Source: Aliivibrio_A kagoshimensis
GTDB lineage: Bacteria; Pseudomonadota; Gammaproteobacteria; Enterobacterales; Vibrionaceae
Length of the DNA: 42,703 nt
Reading direction: 5' to 3'
Assembly: GCF_050337105.1 (NCBI RefSeq)
Contig: NZ_JAKJSQ010000037.1
Coordinates: 1-42,703, forward strand
Of the stretch, positions 17,080 through 25,922 are shown one piece after another. The notes beneath the pieces were generated by a model, which saw only the letters and a list, made by a program, of their open reading frames with translations, did no database searches and had not been told where the DNA came from. Numbering within the stretch: the first letter of the stretch is position 1; the number at the start of each line of letters is the position of its first letter. The translations under genes were made by a program, and so were the position numbers.

Positions 17080-18249
17080 TTAAAAATAATATTCTAAAGC
17101 CAGTTCGATCACATCATCGTTGCGATAGAGATAAACGGGGTCTGAATGGCTTTCAGACTCAAACCACCACGCGTCCACACGCCATTTCCATGAATTGTTA
17201 ATTCGACTAGAGGCTTCAAGTTTACCTATTCGAGATTGGGAGTCATCGAGATCTTGCGTTATCCCGACCAACACTTCAGTTCCTGATTGATCGTTTAGCG
17301 CCAAACGAGTACCAATAAATAGGTCATTTTGTGATGGGGTCGGTGCTTGCTGATCGCGAGAGTCATACAGATACTCTGCGATCAATCCAACATCCCAGAA
17401 GCTCTCTAACGGACCAACCCAGGTATATTCAAAACCCGACGTCATCGCGGTGTGATTCTCTTCACTGTCACGATGAATCACCTCAAGCTTTAATAACCAG
17501 TCACCAATGATCCCTTGAGCATCTAGCCCGAGTTGTGTCATCTGTGCATAGTGAGGAACTAGCTGAGAACCACTTGGGGTTAAGTAAGGATCACGGTTAG
17601 TACCATTAAACACACTTAGACCTAGATCCCAGTCGTCATAACTTTGTGAATAGCGAGCCGCTAAATCGATATGATGTTCTTCGGCGGATGATTCATAGGT
17701 GGCGTTATCATCAATCACTAAGGGGGCACGAAAGCGACCGTCCTCTCCTGTGTAAGTCTGCTCTCTAAAATAGGGCAGTACGAATCCTTCGAGTATCCCC
17801 CACTCTTTGACTGCCGAGAGATGAACCATAGGTTGTCCGAGTTTCTCTTCACGGTCAATGGACTCAATGGTATCGGTTTGATTGATGACGTCGACTAAAT
17901 GTTGAGACTCGGTCACCCCCCAATACACTTTGCCAATACCCGCTTGGATTTCATAATCGCCGATCAGTTGAAAATAGAGCAGCTCACGAATATCTGCATG
18001 AGTTCGGTTTTCATCTAAACTATCCAATCGGACAAAGGGTTTAAATGTAAAACTGGCATCACCATCCTGAAATTGCCAGTAAAGCTCAGGCTCAATAGTC
18101 AAAGAGCTTTGTTGATTCTCTTGTCCTTGCGCACCGGATTCAAAAAATTGACGATGCTCCACATTAACCTGCCCACGAAGATCGGTAGCACAAACCCACT
18201 GACTACCGAAAAATGCTATAAACGAGAACAGTACAAAAAACGCTTTCAT
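17080..18249 (-). CDS. Probable outer-membrane beta-barrel protein of the RND/LolA-like operon
   Basis: A 389-residue secreted protein. A signal peptide (MKAFFVLFSFIAFFGSQWVCA) is followed by alternating short hydrophobic strands rich in Trp, Tyr and acidic turns. The chain ends in LALEYYF, the aromatic C-terminal beta-signal of outer-membrane barrels. I cannot name a characterised homologue. It is the last gene of a minus-strand operon behind the LolA-like protein (39-bp gap) and the RND exporter, so I infer it is the outer-membrane element of that envelope system. Confidence 0.72.
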   Translation of the reverse strand: MKAFFVLFSFIAFFGSQWVCATDLRGQVNVEHRQFFESGAQGQENQQSSLTIEPELYWQFQDGDASFTFKPFVRLDSLDENRTHADIRELLYFQLIGDYEIQAGIGKVYWGVTESQHLVDVINQTDTIESIDREEKLGQPMVHLSAVKEWGILEGFVLPYFREQTYTGEDGRFRAPLVIDDNATYESSAEEHHIDLAARYSQSYDDWDLGLSVFNGTNRDPYLTPSGSQLVPHYAQMTQLGLDAQGIIGDWLLKLEVIHRDSEENHTAMTSGFEYTWVGPLESFWDVGLIAEYLYDSRDQQAPTPSQNDLFIGTRLALNDQSGTEVLVGITQDLDDSQSRIGKLEASSRINNSWKWRVDAWWFESESHSDPVYLYRNDDVIELALEYYF

Positions 18250-18288
18250 GTTGATTTCCTACCTACATTTGATTAACGAAAAGCGCCA

Positions 18289-19071
18289 TTAATGAGCTCT
18301 TTTCAGGCTTGATTTAGAAAAGTCTTTATCAGATAAGCCGGTTTGAAAGCGCAATTCATGGGTGGTTAGTGTCGTCATTTTTCCTGTTTGATGATTGGTC
18401 ATGACTAATTGATGTGCACGCCAGTATTTTGATAAATAGTTCTCATAGTTAGACAGGGAAAGTGTCTTTAATAGACTGTTTTTTCGGTCATAAAATTCAA
18501 CTTTATAGGGACGATACTCTTGATGATCAAGCCAAACAACTTGCTTGGTATACCCAGAGTACTTATCCGTTGGAACCTGTTCAAGCTTGAACATATCAAC
18601 CCCATCAATGCTCTCATCACCTAGATAATTGAAACTATATTTTTCTATTTCAAATGAGCTTAAGTCTTCATACGCAAACTCGCTTCCCATGAAAGGCCCC
18701 GACTTATTACGAGACCCAATACGTTTAACGCGCTTTAACGCAGGCAGATAGATCCACTGGTCATCGGCTTTTGATGTGTGTGCGAAATTAAGAAAAGCGG
18801 TTCCTTTTACGTCAAAAGGTTCATCGAAAATAGTGAGTCCTTTGTCGCCATCGTTCTCGACTTCCAAGGTCTTAATCCGAATTTTTCGGCTGCTTGTCTC
18901 TCCTTGAGCATTGTTCAAAACCATGCTCATGTCGGCCACACTATCCTGCCATCCAATATCACGAGCTTTGCGTTCCTGGGCAATTTCCAAGCCTTTAGTG
19001 TTATCGGCGCCAGCAGTCGTCGTCAGTGTAGCCAGCAAGATTGTAGCGGCTATTTTTAAATGAGAATTCAT
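18289..19071 (-). CDS. LolA-like outer-membrane lipoprotein-sorting family protein
   Basis: A 260-residue periplasmic protein with a signal peptide ending near AGA. It matches the family annotated as outer membrane lipoprotein-sorting protein (LolA-like, PF17131): WIYLPALKRVKRI, then GPFMGSEFAYEDLS, and a late YTKQVVWLDHQEYRPYKVEFYDR. Such proteins are repeatedly encoded beside MMPL-type exporters and are thought to carry lipid or lipoprotein from them. It is 24 bp downstream of the RND gene and certainly co-transcribed. Confidence 0.85.
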   Translation of the reverse strand: MNSHLKIAATILLATLTTTAGADNTKGLEIAQERKARDIGWQDSVADMSMVLNNAQGETSSRKIRIKTLEVENDGDKGLTIFDEPFDVKGTAFLNFAHTSKADDQWIYLPALKRVKRIGSRNKSGPFMGSEFAYEDLSSFEIEKYSFNYLGDESIDGVDMFKLEQVPTDKYSGYTKQVVWLDHQEYRPYKVEFYDRKNSLLKTLSLSNYENYLSKYWRAHQLVMTNHQTGKMTTLTTHELRFQTGLSDKDFSKSSLKRAH

Positions 19072-19095
19072 AACTTATAGTCCTTAAATATCAGA

Positions 19096-21432
19096 TTATT
19101 GTTGAATAACAATGGATGATTCATCGATGGTGGCATTGGCAGGTGTGACTTCTGGTGATTTATCGAAAATCATCAGCAGAGTAGGCAGCATGATAAAATC
19201 AACGATTAAAGCGATACCGATAATCAGTGCGCTGAGTTGTCCCATGTCTGAATTGAGTCTAAAGTCAGACAGTGATAAAACAGAGAAGCCGGCAATCAAT
19301 ACTACTGAAGTGATCCACAACGCCCTTCCTACCGTTGAAAAGGCATATCTAATGGCTTGTTCTGTACTATTACCAAGCTTGCGTGAGTATTGGTATTTAC
19401 TTAAAAAGTGGACTGTATCATCCACCACGATACCTAGGGTTAGGGTGACAACAATGGAGAGACCCAAATTAATTTCTCCAGAAATCATGCCCCAGATACC
19501 AAAGCCAACTGCAGCAGGCACAAGGTTTGGAATTAAGCTGATTAAGCCTAAACGTACCGAGCGTAAAGCAAAGATCAATAATCCTGAGATGAGAACTAAT
19601 GCAATTGGCAGTGTTTTTATCATACTGTCCATATTGCTCTCACCAATGTGGGCAAACATGAGTGTTGGACTGGACGCGAGTACCTGGTAATCAGGGATAT
19701 TTTGAGCTATCCAGTGATTAATTCGATTTTCAAGATCAAGAAACTCATTACTGCCAAGGTTCTTAATGGTGAGTTGAAGTTTGACTGAAGATTTATCAAT
19801 ATTGATCTGGTTATTCAAGTCCAAACCATAAGGAAGTGACATTTCATAAAGCAGCAAGTATTGAGCTGCTAACTCTCTATCATCAGGCAGTAAGTATTGA
19901 CTCGGGTCATCTCCGTGCATGTTTTTATTAAGGCGCTTAAATGTATCGGAAAGGCTTGAAATATGGTCGATTTCTGGTTGTTGGCGTAACCAATCAGTAA
20001 ACTGACCTAAATCGGAAATAAACTCTGGACTATTAATGCCTTGAGATTGCCCCGTTTTCAGTACGACGCTTAGGGTTGACATGCCACTGATGTTCTCCTG
20101 CATAAAGTCAGCGGCTTGTCGGAATGAGTTGGAGGTATCAAAATATTTTACAGACTCATCATTGACTCGGTTCTGTGGAATAAATGCACTGATTGCAACG
20201 ACCACGGCAATTGAGAGAGGTAATAAAACCTGACGTTTATTGATAATAAAATCGGCTAATTGTTCAAATTTAGTGGAACGGGTGCTCTGCGTTTCTACCT
20301 CAACCTTATATGGCAATATTTGCAAAAGAGCGGGTAGCAGAGTCACAGACAATACAAACGCAATCATAATACCTAATGCGGTTAAGTTACCTAAGTCCCT
20401 AAATACAGGGGAGTCAGAGGCATTAAGCATGATGAAACCAATGGCTGTAGTAACGGACGTAATCAGTATGGGAAGAAAATTGAGTTTGATGCTGTGAGTA
20501 ATTGCTTCTGTTTTACTTAAGCCTTTCTGCATGGTTTGACGAAGAGTAGCAATGATATGCACACAATCAGCGACAGCCAATGTCATGACAAACGTTGGAA
20601 CATTCACTGTTGCTGTATTTAAGAACAGACCGGACCAACCGGCAATTCCCATGGTTGCTAGAATACTAGCAATGAGTATTAATAGGGTTGAAGCAACAGC
20701 TATGAATGAGCGAAGCATTAAGCCTAAAAAGAGTAGAATGACAACTAACATGGTTGGTACTAACGATGCACTGTCATTTTGTGCTGATTCCATAAAGGCA
20801 TTGTTAAGGGCGAGTAATCCCCCTTTATGGAAAGTGACATTTGGGTAGTCCTGCTGATATTTGGCCATCATTGCATTATTGTGAGCCATAATTTCAACCA
20901 GTTCAGCCATCTCATCAATACGAGGCATTTGTACGGTGATATTAACGACTGCAACGTGTCCATCTTCTGATACTAAAGCGTTAACTATGGTCGGTTCACT
21001 CAAAGCCACTTTTTTGATTTTTTCAATTCGCTCAGTAGTTAACGGATTCTCTTCAAGTGCTAGGTCTTCGACTAAAAGGTCATCGTCGATGGCTTCTGTG
21101 TGTTGATAGTTAGTAATAGAATCGACGCGATTTGAATAGGGAGTTTGCCAAGCATCAGCAGTAATTTGTTGAATGAGCTCTATACTCTGTTTACTAAACA
21201 CATTGCCTGAATCAGGGGCGATAACAATGGAGATATTGTCAGATTTAGTGAAGGTGTTTTGAATTTCATCAAAGGCTTGAAGTTGTGGATTGGTACCATC
21301 AAAAAAGATGTTGTAATCCCCCCTAAAATAGAGGTTCTTTCCACCAATAGTTGCAGCGAACACCACACCAATCAAAAAGAGTATAACTAGTCTTGGTGAT
21401 TGTGTAGGTAAGCTAAGTAAACGTTGTTTCAT
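19096..21432 (-). CDS. RND superfamily exporter (MMPL/HAE3 type)
   Basis: A 778-residue inner-membrane transporter with the duplicated layout of two six-helix halves, each after a large periplasmic loop. The conserved TM4 motifs appear in both halves (TLAVADCVHIIATL; LGIVVDDTVHFLSKY), carrying the proton-relay aspartates. I chose ATG 21432 because GGAG sits six bases upstream; the ATG at 21444 would put that ribosome site inside the gene. It heads the operon with the LolA-like and barrel proteins. TetR-type palindromes at 21447 and 21570 flank its promoter. Cargo is unknown; lipid-like molecules are typical of this group. Confidence 0.92.
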   Translation of the reverse strand: MKQRLLSLPTQSPRLVILFLIGVVFAATIGGKNLYFRGDYNIFFDGTNPQLQAFDEIQNTFTKSDNISIVIAPDSGNVFSKQSIELIQQITADAWQTPYSNRVDSITNYQHTEAIDDDLLVEDLALEENPLTTERIEKIKKVALSEPTIVNALVSEDGHVAVVNITVQMPRIDEMAELVEIMAHNNAMMAKYQQDYPNVTFHKGGLLALNNAFMESAQNDSASLVPTMLVVILLFLGLMLRSFIAVASTLLILIASILATMGIAGWSGLFLNTATVNVPTFVMTLAVADCVHIIATLRQTMQKGLSKTEAITHSIKLNFLPILITSVTTAIGFIMLNASDSPVFRDLGNLTALGIMIAFVLSVTLLPALLQILPYKVEVETQSTRSTKFEQLADFIINKRQVLLPLSIAVVVAISAFIPQNRVNDESVKYFDTSNSFRQAADFMQENISGMSTLSVVLKTGQSQGINSPEFISDLGQFTDWLRQQPEIDHISSLSDTFKRLNKNMHGDDPSQYLLPDDRELAAQYLLLYEMSLPYGLDLNNQINIDKSSVKLQLTIKNLGSNEFLDLENRINHWIAQNIPDYQVLASSPTLMFAHIGESNMDSMIKTLPIALVLISGLLIFALRSVRLGLISLIPNLVPAAVGFGIWGMISGEINLGLSIVVTLTLGIVVDDTVHFLSKYQYSRKLGNSTEQAIRYAFSTVGRALWITSVVLIAGFSVLSLSDFRLNSDMGQLSALIIGIALIVDFIMLPTLLMIFDKSPEVTPANATIDESSIVIQQ

Positions 21433-21446
21433 CACGAGCTCCATTG

Positions 21447-21459
21447 TGACGTTTCGTCA
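21447..21459. promoter_or_regulatory. TetR-type operator O1
   Basis: Perfect palindrome TGACG-TTT-CGTCA, 15 bp upstream of the chosen RND start. It shares its core with three other sites around this regulator (21570, 22511, 22529). Confidence 0.75.
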
Positions 21460-21569
21460 TTAAAAGATAAAATAATAATATTTATCGACAAGCTTAATTG
21501 GTGAAGATTTATAAGAGGCTGTAATATAGTAACTTATTTAATCTTAAATCAGTTGTNGATAACTGTTAT

Positions 21570-21586
21570 TTTGACGATTCGTCAAA
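21570..21586. promoter_or_regulatory. TetR-type operator O2
   Basis: Perfect palindrome TTTGACG-ATT-CGTCAAA with 7-bp arms, about 140 bp upstream of the RND gene and 48 bp past the tetR stop. It is the best match to the site consensus TTGACG-N3-CGTCAA. Confidence 0.8.
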
Positions 21587-21593
21587 GAGCGTG

Positions 21594-21618
21594 AAAAAAT
21601 AACCCGATTTAACGGGTT
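21594..21618 (-). terminator. Terminator of tetR
   Basis: AACCCG (21601-21606) and CGGGTT (21613-21618) form a 6-bp stem. On the minus strand it is followed by ATTTTTT, 16 bp beyond the tetR stop. Confidence 0.7.
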
Positions 21619-21633
21619 AGTCTGTATCCTGAT

Positions 21634-22419
21634 TTAGCGACCGACACTTTCCAGATAGCTAATTTCTTCAGGAAACAACTCATTTTCAGCTCTTTTCCAA
21701 GAGCGGTTATAGTCCCATTCTGATGAAGATGGTTTCCAATTAAGGCCATCTAACACAATGTTCACGTTAAGGAGCATCGAGTTGGCTTCATTTATACGAT
21801 CAATACAGCGGCTGTTGGTGGCATTGTTTATTAATGCATTAGAGCCGAATGAAACCGCCCAGTTAGCAAAAACAATGGTATCGATACTTAACGCAGGAGA
21901 TAAGGTAATGTCTCCTGCTTCGATGCCGCTTAAAAAGATCTTATCTGCCATTTCAATAATATTTTCCTCTAAACTGTTTAAAACCTCGTTCCTTTCAGGA
22001 GACGTCTTTTCAACAATCCAGCGAGTTTTGGCGGTGAGTACACACATAAAAAGAATAGGTTCAAGTCTTGAAAACGTACGATAAGCAACATGAAATGCCA
22101 TCGCTCTTTCTCGGCTGCTGCCAACAAAAGTGAGCGCTTTATTGAACATCGTTTGCTGTTTTTTCATACCTAAAATACACAGCGCAGAAATGACATCTTC
22201 TTTGCTTGTGAAGTGATTGTACACAGTGCCTTTTGAATACGGACTTGCAGAAGCAATTTTTTCCATTGTCAGATTGGCAAACCCTTCAGCAGTAACAATA
22301 TCCTTTGCTATCTGAAGTAACTCTTTTTCCCTATCTGAAATAGCTTGTTGCTTCTTACTTTTGAATGTCCTTTCAAAAAAACACGGCTTCTTGTCACCAT
22401 TACAACTCGAACCAAACAT
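21634..22419 (-). CDS. TetR/AcrR-family repressor
   Basis: A 261-residue regulator. The TetR helix-turn-helix is clear: AEGFANLTMEKIASAS, then PYSKGTVYNHFTSKEDVISA. It has a longer N-terminal tail than usual (about 28 residues before the first helix, with two cysteines). The C-terminal ligand domain is not assignable. Four copies of one palindrome occur in the spacers on either side of it, two at the RND promoter and two upstream of its own start, so it very likely represses both itself and the RND operon. A lipid or toxic hydrophobic inducer would fit, but that is inference. Confidence 0.9.
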   Translation of the reverse strand: MFGSSCNGDKKPCFFERTFKSKKQQAISDREKELLQIAKDIVTAEGFANLTMEKIASASPYSKGTVYNHFTSKEDVISALCILGMKKQQTMFNKALTFVGSSRERAMAFHVAYRTFSRLEPILFMCVLTAKTRWIVEKTSPERNEVLNSLEENIIEMADKIFLSGIEAGDITLSPALSIDTIVFANWAVSFGSNALINNATNSRCIDRINEANSMLLNVNIVLDGLNWKPSSSEWDYNRSWKRAENELFPEEISYLESVGR

Positions 22420-22773
22420 ATTTGCTACTCTTTATGCGTAACCATCAAAATCGATATTACCTTCCCCTAGCGTATTTTAACATGAAAAATAGTTCTATAA
22501 ACACCAATTATTGACGAACCGTCAAACTTGACACTTCGTCATATTAATACATACATAGATAAGATCAAGGGTTTGGTGTGAAATATTTATTACATCAATG
22601 AATGGGCCGTAAAAATGAGTTATTTTGGTTACTTGATTTGGGCTACAGATCAGTTAAATGTATGAAAAATTGTAGTAAGTACAAAATATTTGAAGGGTAT
22701 GATCAGAATATTGAAATGGTAAATCAACAAAATACGATTACTATAGGGTAAGTTAAATGTATTGAGGTGTCAT
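22420..22773. other. 354-bp divergent spacer between tetR and yceJ
   Basis: No gene is visible. It contains two TetR-type palindromes (22511-22541) about 100 bp from the tetR start. The yceJ-proximal part is AT-rich, with a TACTAT at 22739-22744 as the best -10 candidate but no well-spaced -35. Confidence 0.5.
22511..22541. promoter_or_regulatory. Tandem TetR-type operators O3 and O4
   Basis: TTGACG-AAC-CGTCAA (22511-22525) is a perfect palindrome. TGACA-CTT-CGTCA (22529-22541) is the same site with one mismatch. Their centres are 17 bp apart. The TTGACA within O4 could also serve as a -35 hexamer, so binding would block the promoter. Confidence 0.75.
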
Positions 22774-23316
22774 GTGAACAGAAAGCTACAGTATTATGAT
22801 ATCGTTTCAAAAACATTTCATTGGCTATCGGCGTTAGCTATTTTTGGTCTATTTGGTCTAGGCTATTGGATGGTGGACCTTACCTATTATGATGAGTGGT
22901 ATAAAACAGGACCAGATGTTCATCGCTCTATTGGTATTTGTTTGGCGTTGGTAACGTTTGCTCGAATGCTATGGAAATTGAAAGCGGTTCATCCGGAGGT
23001 TGAAGGTAAACCTTATGAGATTATTATCGCTAAATTAGTACATAGACTGTTTTATGTGCTGCTAACGGTACTCTTTATTTCTGGATATCTAATTACAACC
23101 GCAGATGGAAATTCGATCGAGGTTTTTAACTGGTTTTCAGTTCCGGGATTTGGATCGATGATAGAGAATCAAGAGGATATCGCAGGAGAGATTCATTACT
23201 ACTTAGCATATACAGTTATCGGTCTGGCGGTGGTTCATGCATTGGCAGCGATTAAACATCACTTTATCGATAAAGATAAAACATTAATTAAAATGATTGG
23301 GGTTAACAAACAATGA
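22774..23316 (+). CDS. yceJ: Cytochrome b561-family membrane haem protein
   Basis: A 180-residue four-helix di-haem b protein with histidines in the expected helices (TFHWLSALAIF; VHRSIG; LVHRLFYVLL; GEIHYYLAYTVIGLAVVHALAAIKHH). It should pass electrons between quinol and a partner. I chose GTG 22774 because TGAGG lies six bases upstream; an upstream TTG at 22762 adds four residues. It overlaps yceI in ATGA, reproducing the E. coli yceJ-yceI pair. The tetR gene with its operators is divergent, so co-regulation is possible but the palindromes lie about 230 bp away. Confidence 0.88.
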   Translation: MNRKLQYYDIVSKTFHWLSALAIFGLFGLGYWMVDLTYYDEWYKTGPDVHRSIGICLALVTFARMLWKLKAVHPEVEGKPYEIIIAKLVHRLFYVLLTVLFISGYLITTADGNSIEVFNWFSVPGFGSMIENQEDIAGEIHYYLAYTVIGLAVVHALAAIKHHFIDKDKTLIKMIGVNKQ

Positions 23317-23882
23317 AAAAATTATTATTAACGTTGGGTTTAAGTGCATCATTGTTGATGCCAACAATGGTCAATGCTGCAGATTATGTTATTGACTCTA
23401 AAGGGGCTCACGCTTCAGTAAATTTTAAAGTTAGCCATTTAGGATACAGTTTTATCAAAGGCCGGTTTAATAAATTTGACGGTAATTTCAGTTATGATCC
23501 TACAGATGTTTCAGCTTCTACAGTAACAGTGAATGTGGAAACAACTAGCTTGGACTCTAATCACGCTGAACGAGATAAGCACTTAAGAAGTGATGACTTT
23601 ATTAATGCAAAAAAATTCTCTAAGGCTCAGTTCGTTAGTAACAAAGTCACTGATAACGGCGATGGAAAGATGGTTATTTCCGGTGATTTAACGTTACATG
23701 GTAAAACGATGCCTATCTCTATTGATGCGCAATTAATTGGTGAAGGAAAAGACCCTTGGGGCGGCTCTCGTGCTGGATTTACCGGTACGACAAGACTGGA
23801 ATTGGCCGACTTTGGTATTAAAGTAATGGGCTCTTCAAGTTATGTTGACATGGAGTTGCATGTTGAAGGTATCAAAAAATAA
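23313..23882 (+). CDS. yceI: YceI-family periplasmic polyisoprenoid-binding protein
   Basis: A 189-residue secreted lipocalin-like protein. A signal peptide (to about AALVNAA) is followed by the YceI landmarks YVIDSKGAHASVNFKVSHLG, LRSDDFINAKKFSKAQF and VSGDLTLHGKTMP-like motifs, ending GSSSYVDMELHVEG. Known members bind isoprenoid quinones or related chains. It is coupled to yceJ by a 4-bp overlap and closed by a good terminator, so the pair is one transcription unit. Confidence 0.93.
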   Translation: MKKLLLTLGLSASLLMPTMVNAADYVIDSKGAHASVNFKVSHLGYSFIKGRFNKFDGNFSYDPTDVSASTVTVNVETTSLDSNHAERDKHLRSDDFINAKKFSKAQFVSNKVTDNGDGKMVISGDLTLHGKTMPISIDAQLIGEGKDPWGGSRAGFTGTTRLELADFGIKVMGSSSYVDMELHVEGIKK

Positions 23883-23898
23883 AACATAATACTCGTAA

Positions 23899-23925
23899 GG
23901 GGCGACTTAATCAGTCGCCCTTTTT
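23899..23925 (+). terminator. Terminator of yceJ-yceI
   Basis: GGGCGACT (23900-23907), loop TAATC, AGTCGCCC (23913-23920), then TTTTT. It also lies just past the convergent MscS gene. Confidence 0.9.
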
Positions 23926-23937
23926 ATTGCGGCAATC

Positions 23938-25014
23938 TTATATCGTTGTGTCTGGTGGCTCGATTTTAAGAGTTTGAGTTGGGAAAGCGACATCAGCATT
24001 GTGTTTATGAACAATGGCAAGAACGTTCAGTAGTACATCTTGTTTGACCTCGTGAAAAGTCACCCAGTCGACAGTCTTGGTAAAAGTATAGATAAAGAAA
24101 TTCAAAGATGAAGGGCCAAATTTATCGAAGTTAACGATCAATGTTTGGGTTGCATCAAGATCTGAGTGAGAGCTCAGCATTACCTTAACATCAGCGATAA
24201 TATCATTTATTACACTCGCATCTTCATAACGTATTCCGATGGTTTCGTTAATACGTCGATGTGACATTCTAGATGGGTTTTCTACAACGATATTACTAAA
24301 CACAGAGTTAGGTATATATAGTGGACGCTTATCAAAAGTTCTGATAATTGTCATTCTCCAACCTATTCGTTCAACGGTGCCTTCAATGCTACGATCAGGT
24401 GAGCGAATCCAGTCACCTACTTTAAATGGGCGGTCAAAATAGATCATTAATCCGCCAAAGAAATTAGAGAGTAGATCTTTGGCTGCTAAACCGACGATTA
24501 GGCCACCCACACCACCAAAAGTAAGAAGCCCTGAGAGACTGAGCCCTACCGTTTGCATTACGGATAAAATACCAATAGTAATAAAAACTAATCGAGATAT
24601 CTTTGCGATAGCATGAACCGTAGTTTCATCACGATTGCTATTGAGCAAAAGTTGGTTTTCGACATGAATGGTCAGTCGTATGGTCACCCATATGAAAGCG
24701 ATGATAAGCAATATTTGTTGAAAAGTAGTAATCCAAACAACTGGAAAATTGGCTAAATTGGTCAATAAGATTTTGATCGAAATAGAGGCTGGCCATAACC
24801 AAATCAAGACACTCATTGGCGCTGAAATGGCATGAACCAAAGAGTTATCCCAGCTTACTTTGGTTTTACCAGCAATGGCGTGCAATCGACTTATAAGGAC
24901 TTTCCAAACAAACCAACATAGTAAACTGAATCCCGTTAAGAGAAAAATATCATTGATCCAATCACTGCTTGGACCAGCTTGAAGAGTGTGCCACCAATTA
25001 TAAAGGGTTTCCAT
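23938..25014 (-). CDS. MscS-family mechanosensitive channel
   Basis: A 358-residue membrane protein with about five hydrophobic segments before the pore. The pore-lining helix and beta domain are clear: LTFGGVGGLIVGLAAKDLLSNFFGGLMIYFDRPFKVGDWI, spread over about residues 167-208. This is the YnaI-like size class rather than the three-helix MscS. It should open on membrane tension to release small solutes. A trypsin-like protease gene lies 29 bp upstream on the same strand, so the two may be co-transcribed. Confidence 0.92.
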   Translation of the reverse strand: METLYNWWHTLQAGPSSDWINDIFLLTGFSLLCWFVWKVLISRLHAIAGKTKVSWDNSLVHAISAPMSVLIWLWPASISIKILLTNLANFPVVWITTFQQILLIIAFIWVTIRLTIHVENQLLLNSNRDETTVHAIAKISRLVFITIGILSVMQTVGLSLSGLLTFGGVGGLIVGLAAKDLLSNFFGGLMIYFDRPFKVGDWIRSPDRSIEGTVERIGWRMTIIRTFDKRPLYIPNSVFSNIVVENPSRMSHRRINETIGIRYEDASVINDIIADVKVMLSSHSDLDATQTLIVNFDKFGPSSLNFFIYTFTKTVDWVTFHEVKQDVLLNVLAIVHKHNADVAFPTQTLKIEPPDTTI

Positions 25015-25043
25015 TGACGTCCTACTTGATGAAAGAGATAAAA

Positions 25044-25805
25044 TTATTTGGTATGTGTGTTGATGAGCTTCTGTAAATGTTTAACCGGTATCGCATAGGT
25101 GATGGCACTTGGATCTGTGAGGGCCGACTCTTTGCTGCCTTTTACGAAAACTTTGTTAATAATGGCGACAACTTCACCGGTTGCGGGGTGGTAAAGTGGG
25201 CTCCCACTATTACCCGGATAGGCTGTGGCATCAAGTTGATATATCTTGTATGGATCCCGTAGTTGTTTAAGTTGGGCAAGGGTTAACTCTTTACCGCTTC
25301 TGGCAGGGATAGCAATGGGTGTAATGCTCGACACGATTCCACGATGAGTCACCGGTGTTAACCCTAAGATTGCGCCAATTGGGAAACCGGTAAAGGCATA
25401 CAGTTCCCCTTCACGGACACTCTTTTTAGAAACAGTTAAAGGTGTGAGTTTGTTATTGGTTAAGCGAAGGATTGCAAGGTCAGTGACTGCATTTTTAGTC
25501 ACCACCTCTACGGGGTAACTATTCACTTTACTTCCATGTTGCTGAAATGCCATTAAAATTTCATTTTCATTCTTATTTAGGCTTTTGGGCACAACATGGG
25601 CATTAGTCGCTACGTACTTACCATTAGCCACAACAAATCCAGTACCAAGAATGACGGCTTTAGGTGTACGCAGTTTATTGTAGGTGCCAATAGCAACAAT
25701 AGAGGGCTTAACTTTATCAATAGTGTCGGGTAACGCGGCGTATGATGATGAAGTGGAGAGAACTAACCCCATTAACGCTAGATATATTTTTAACACGATA
25801 TTCAT
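25044..25805 (-). CDS. Secreted trypsin-like serine protease
   Basis: A 253-residue exported protease with a signal peptide ending at SSSYA. The catalytic triad is readable: His in VATNAHVV, Asp in VTDLAILRL, Ser in YPGNSGSPL, with the GTGFVV lead-in typical of Deg/HtrA-like proteases. It has no PDZ domain and is therefore short for a DegP-type enzyme. It is probably periplasmic. It is transcribed with the MscS gene and downstream of the PEP-CTERM gene (117-bp gap carrying a hairpin). Confidence 0.88.
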   Translation of the reverse strand: MNIVLKIYLALMGLVLSTSSSYAALPDTIDKVKPSIVAIGTYNKLRTPKAVILGTGFVVANGKYVATNAHVVPKSLNKNENEILMAFQQHGSKVNSYPVEVVTKNAVTDLAILRLTNNKLTPLTVSKKSVREGELYAFTGFPIGAILGLTPVTHRGIVSSITPIAIPARSGKELTLAQLKQLRDPYKIYQLDATAYPGNSGSPLYHPATGEVVAIINKVFVKGSKESALTDPSAITYAIPVKHLQKLINTHTK

Positions 25806-25882
25806 CCATGAGTGTGAGAACCACTCAATAGTAGCTGAAATATCAAGATATTACCAAATGAGTAACGGGGGTATTGAAATCA

Positions 25883-25913
25883 GAATAGGCAAGCAGACTG
25901 TGCATGCCTATTC
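25883..25913 (-). terminator. Hairpin after the PEP-CTERM gene
   Basis: GAATAGGCA (25883-25891) pairs with TGCCTATTC (25905-25913) and extends inwards by GCA/TGC around loop GACTG. It begins 9 bp past the stop. There is no strong U-tract on the minus strand, so it may be an RNA-stabilising hairpin rather than a full terminator. Confidence 0.5.
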
Positions 25914-25922
25914 AGAGTGTGA

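Noticed and set aside
19112..20848. Plus-strand ORFs of 85-192 codons inside the RND exporter gene
   Set aside because: The opposite strand encodes an intact RND transporter with its duplicated TM4 motifs; the shadows have low-complexity Ser/Thr/Met-rich composition.
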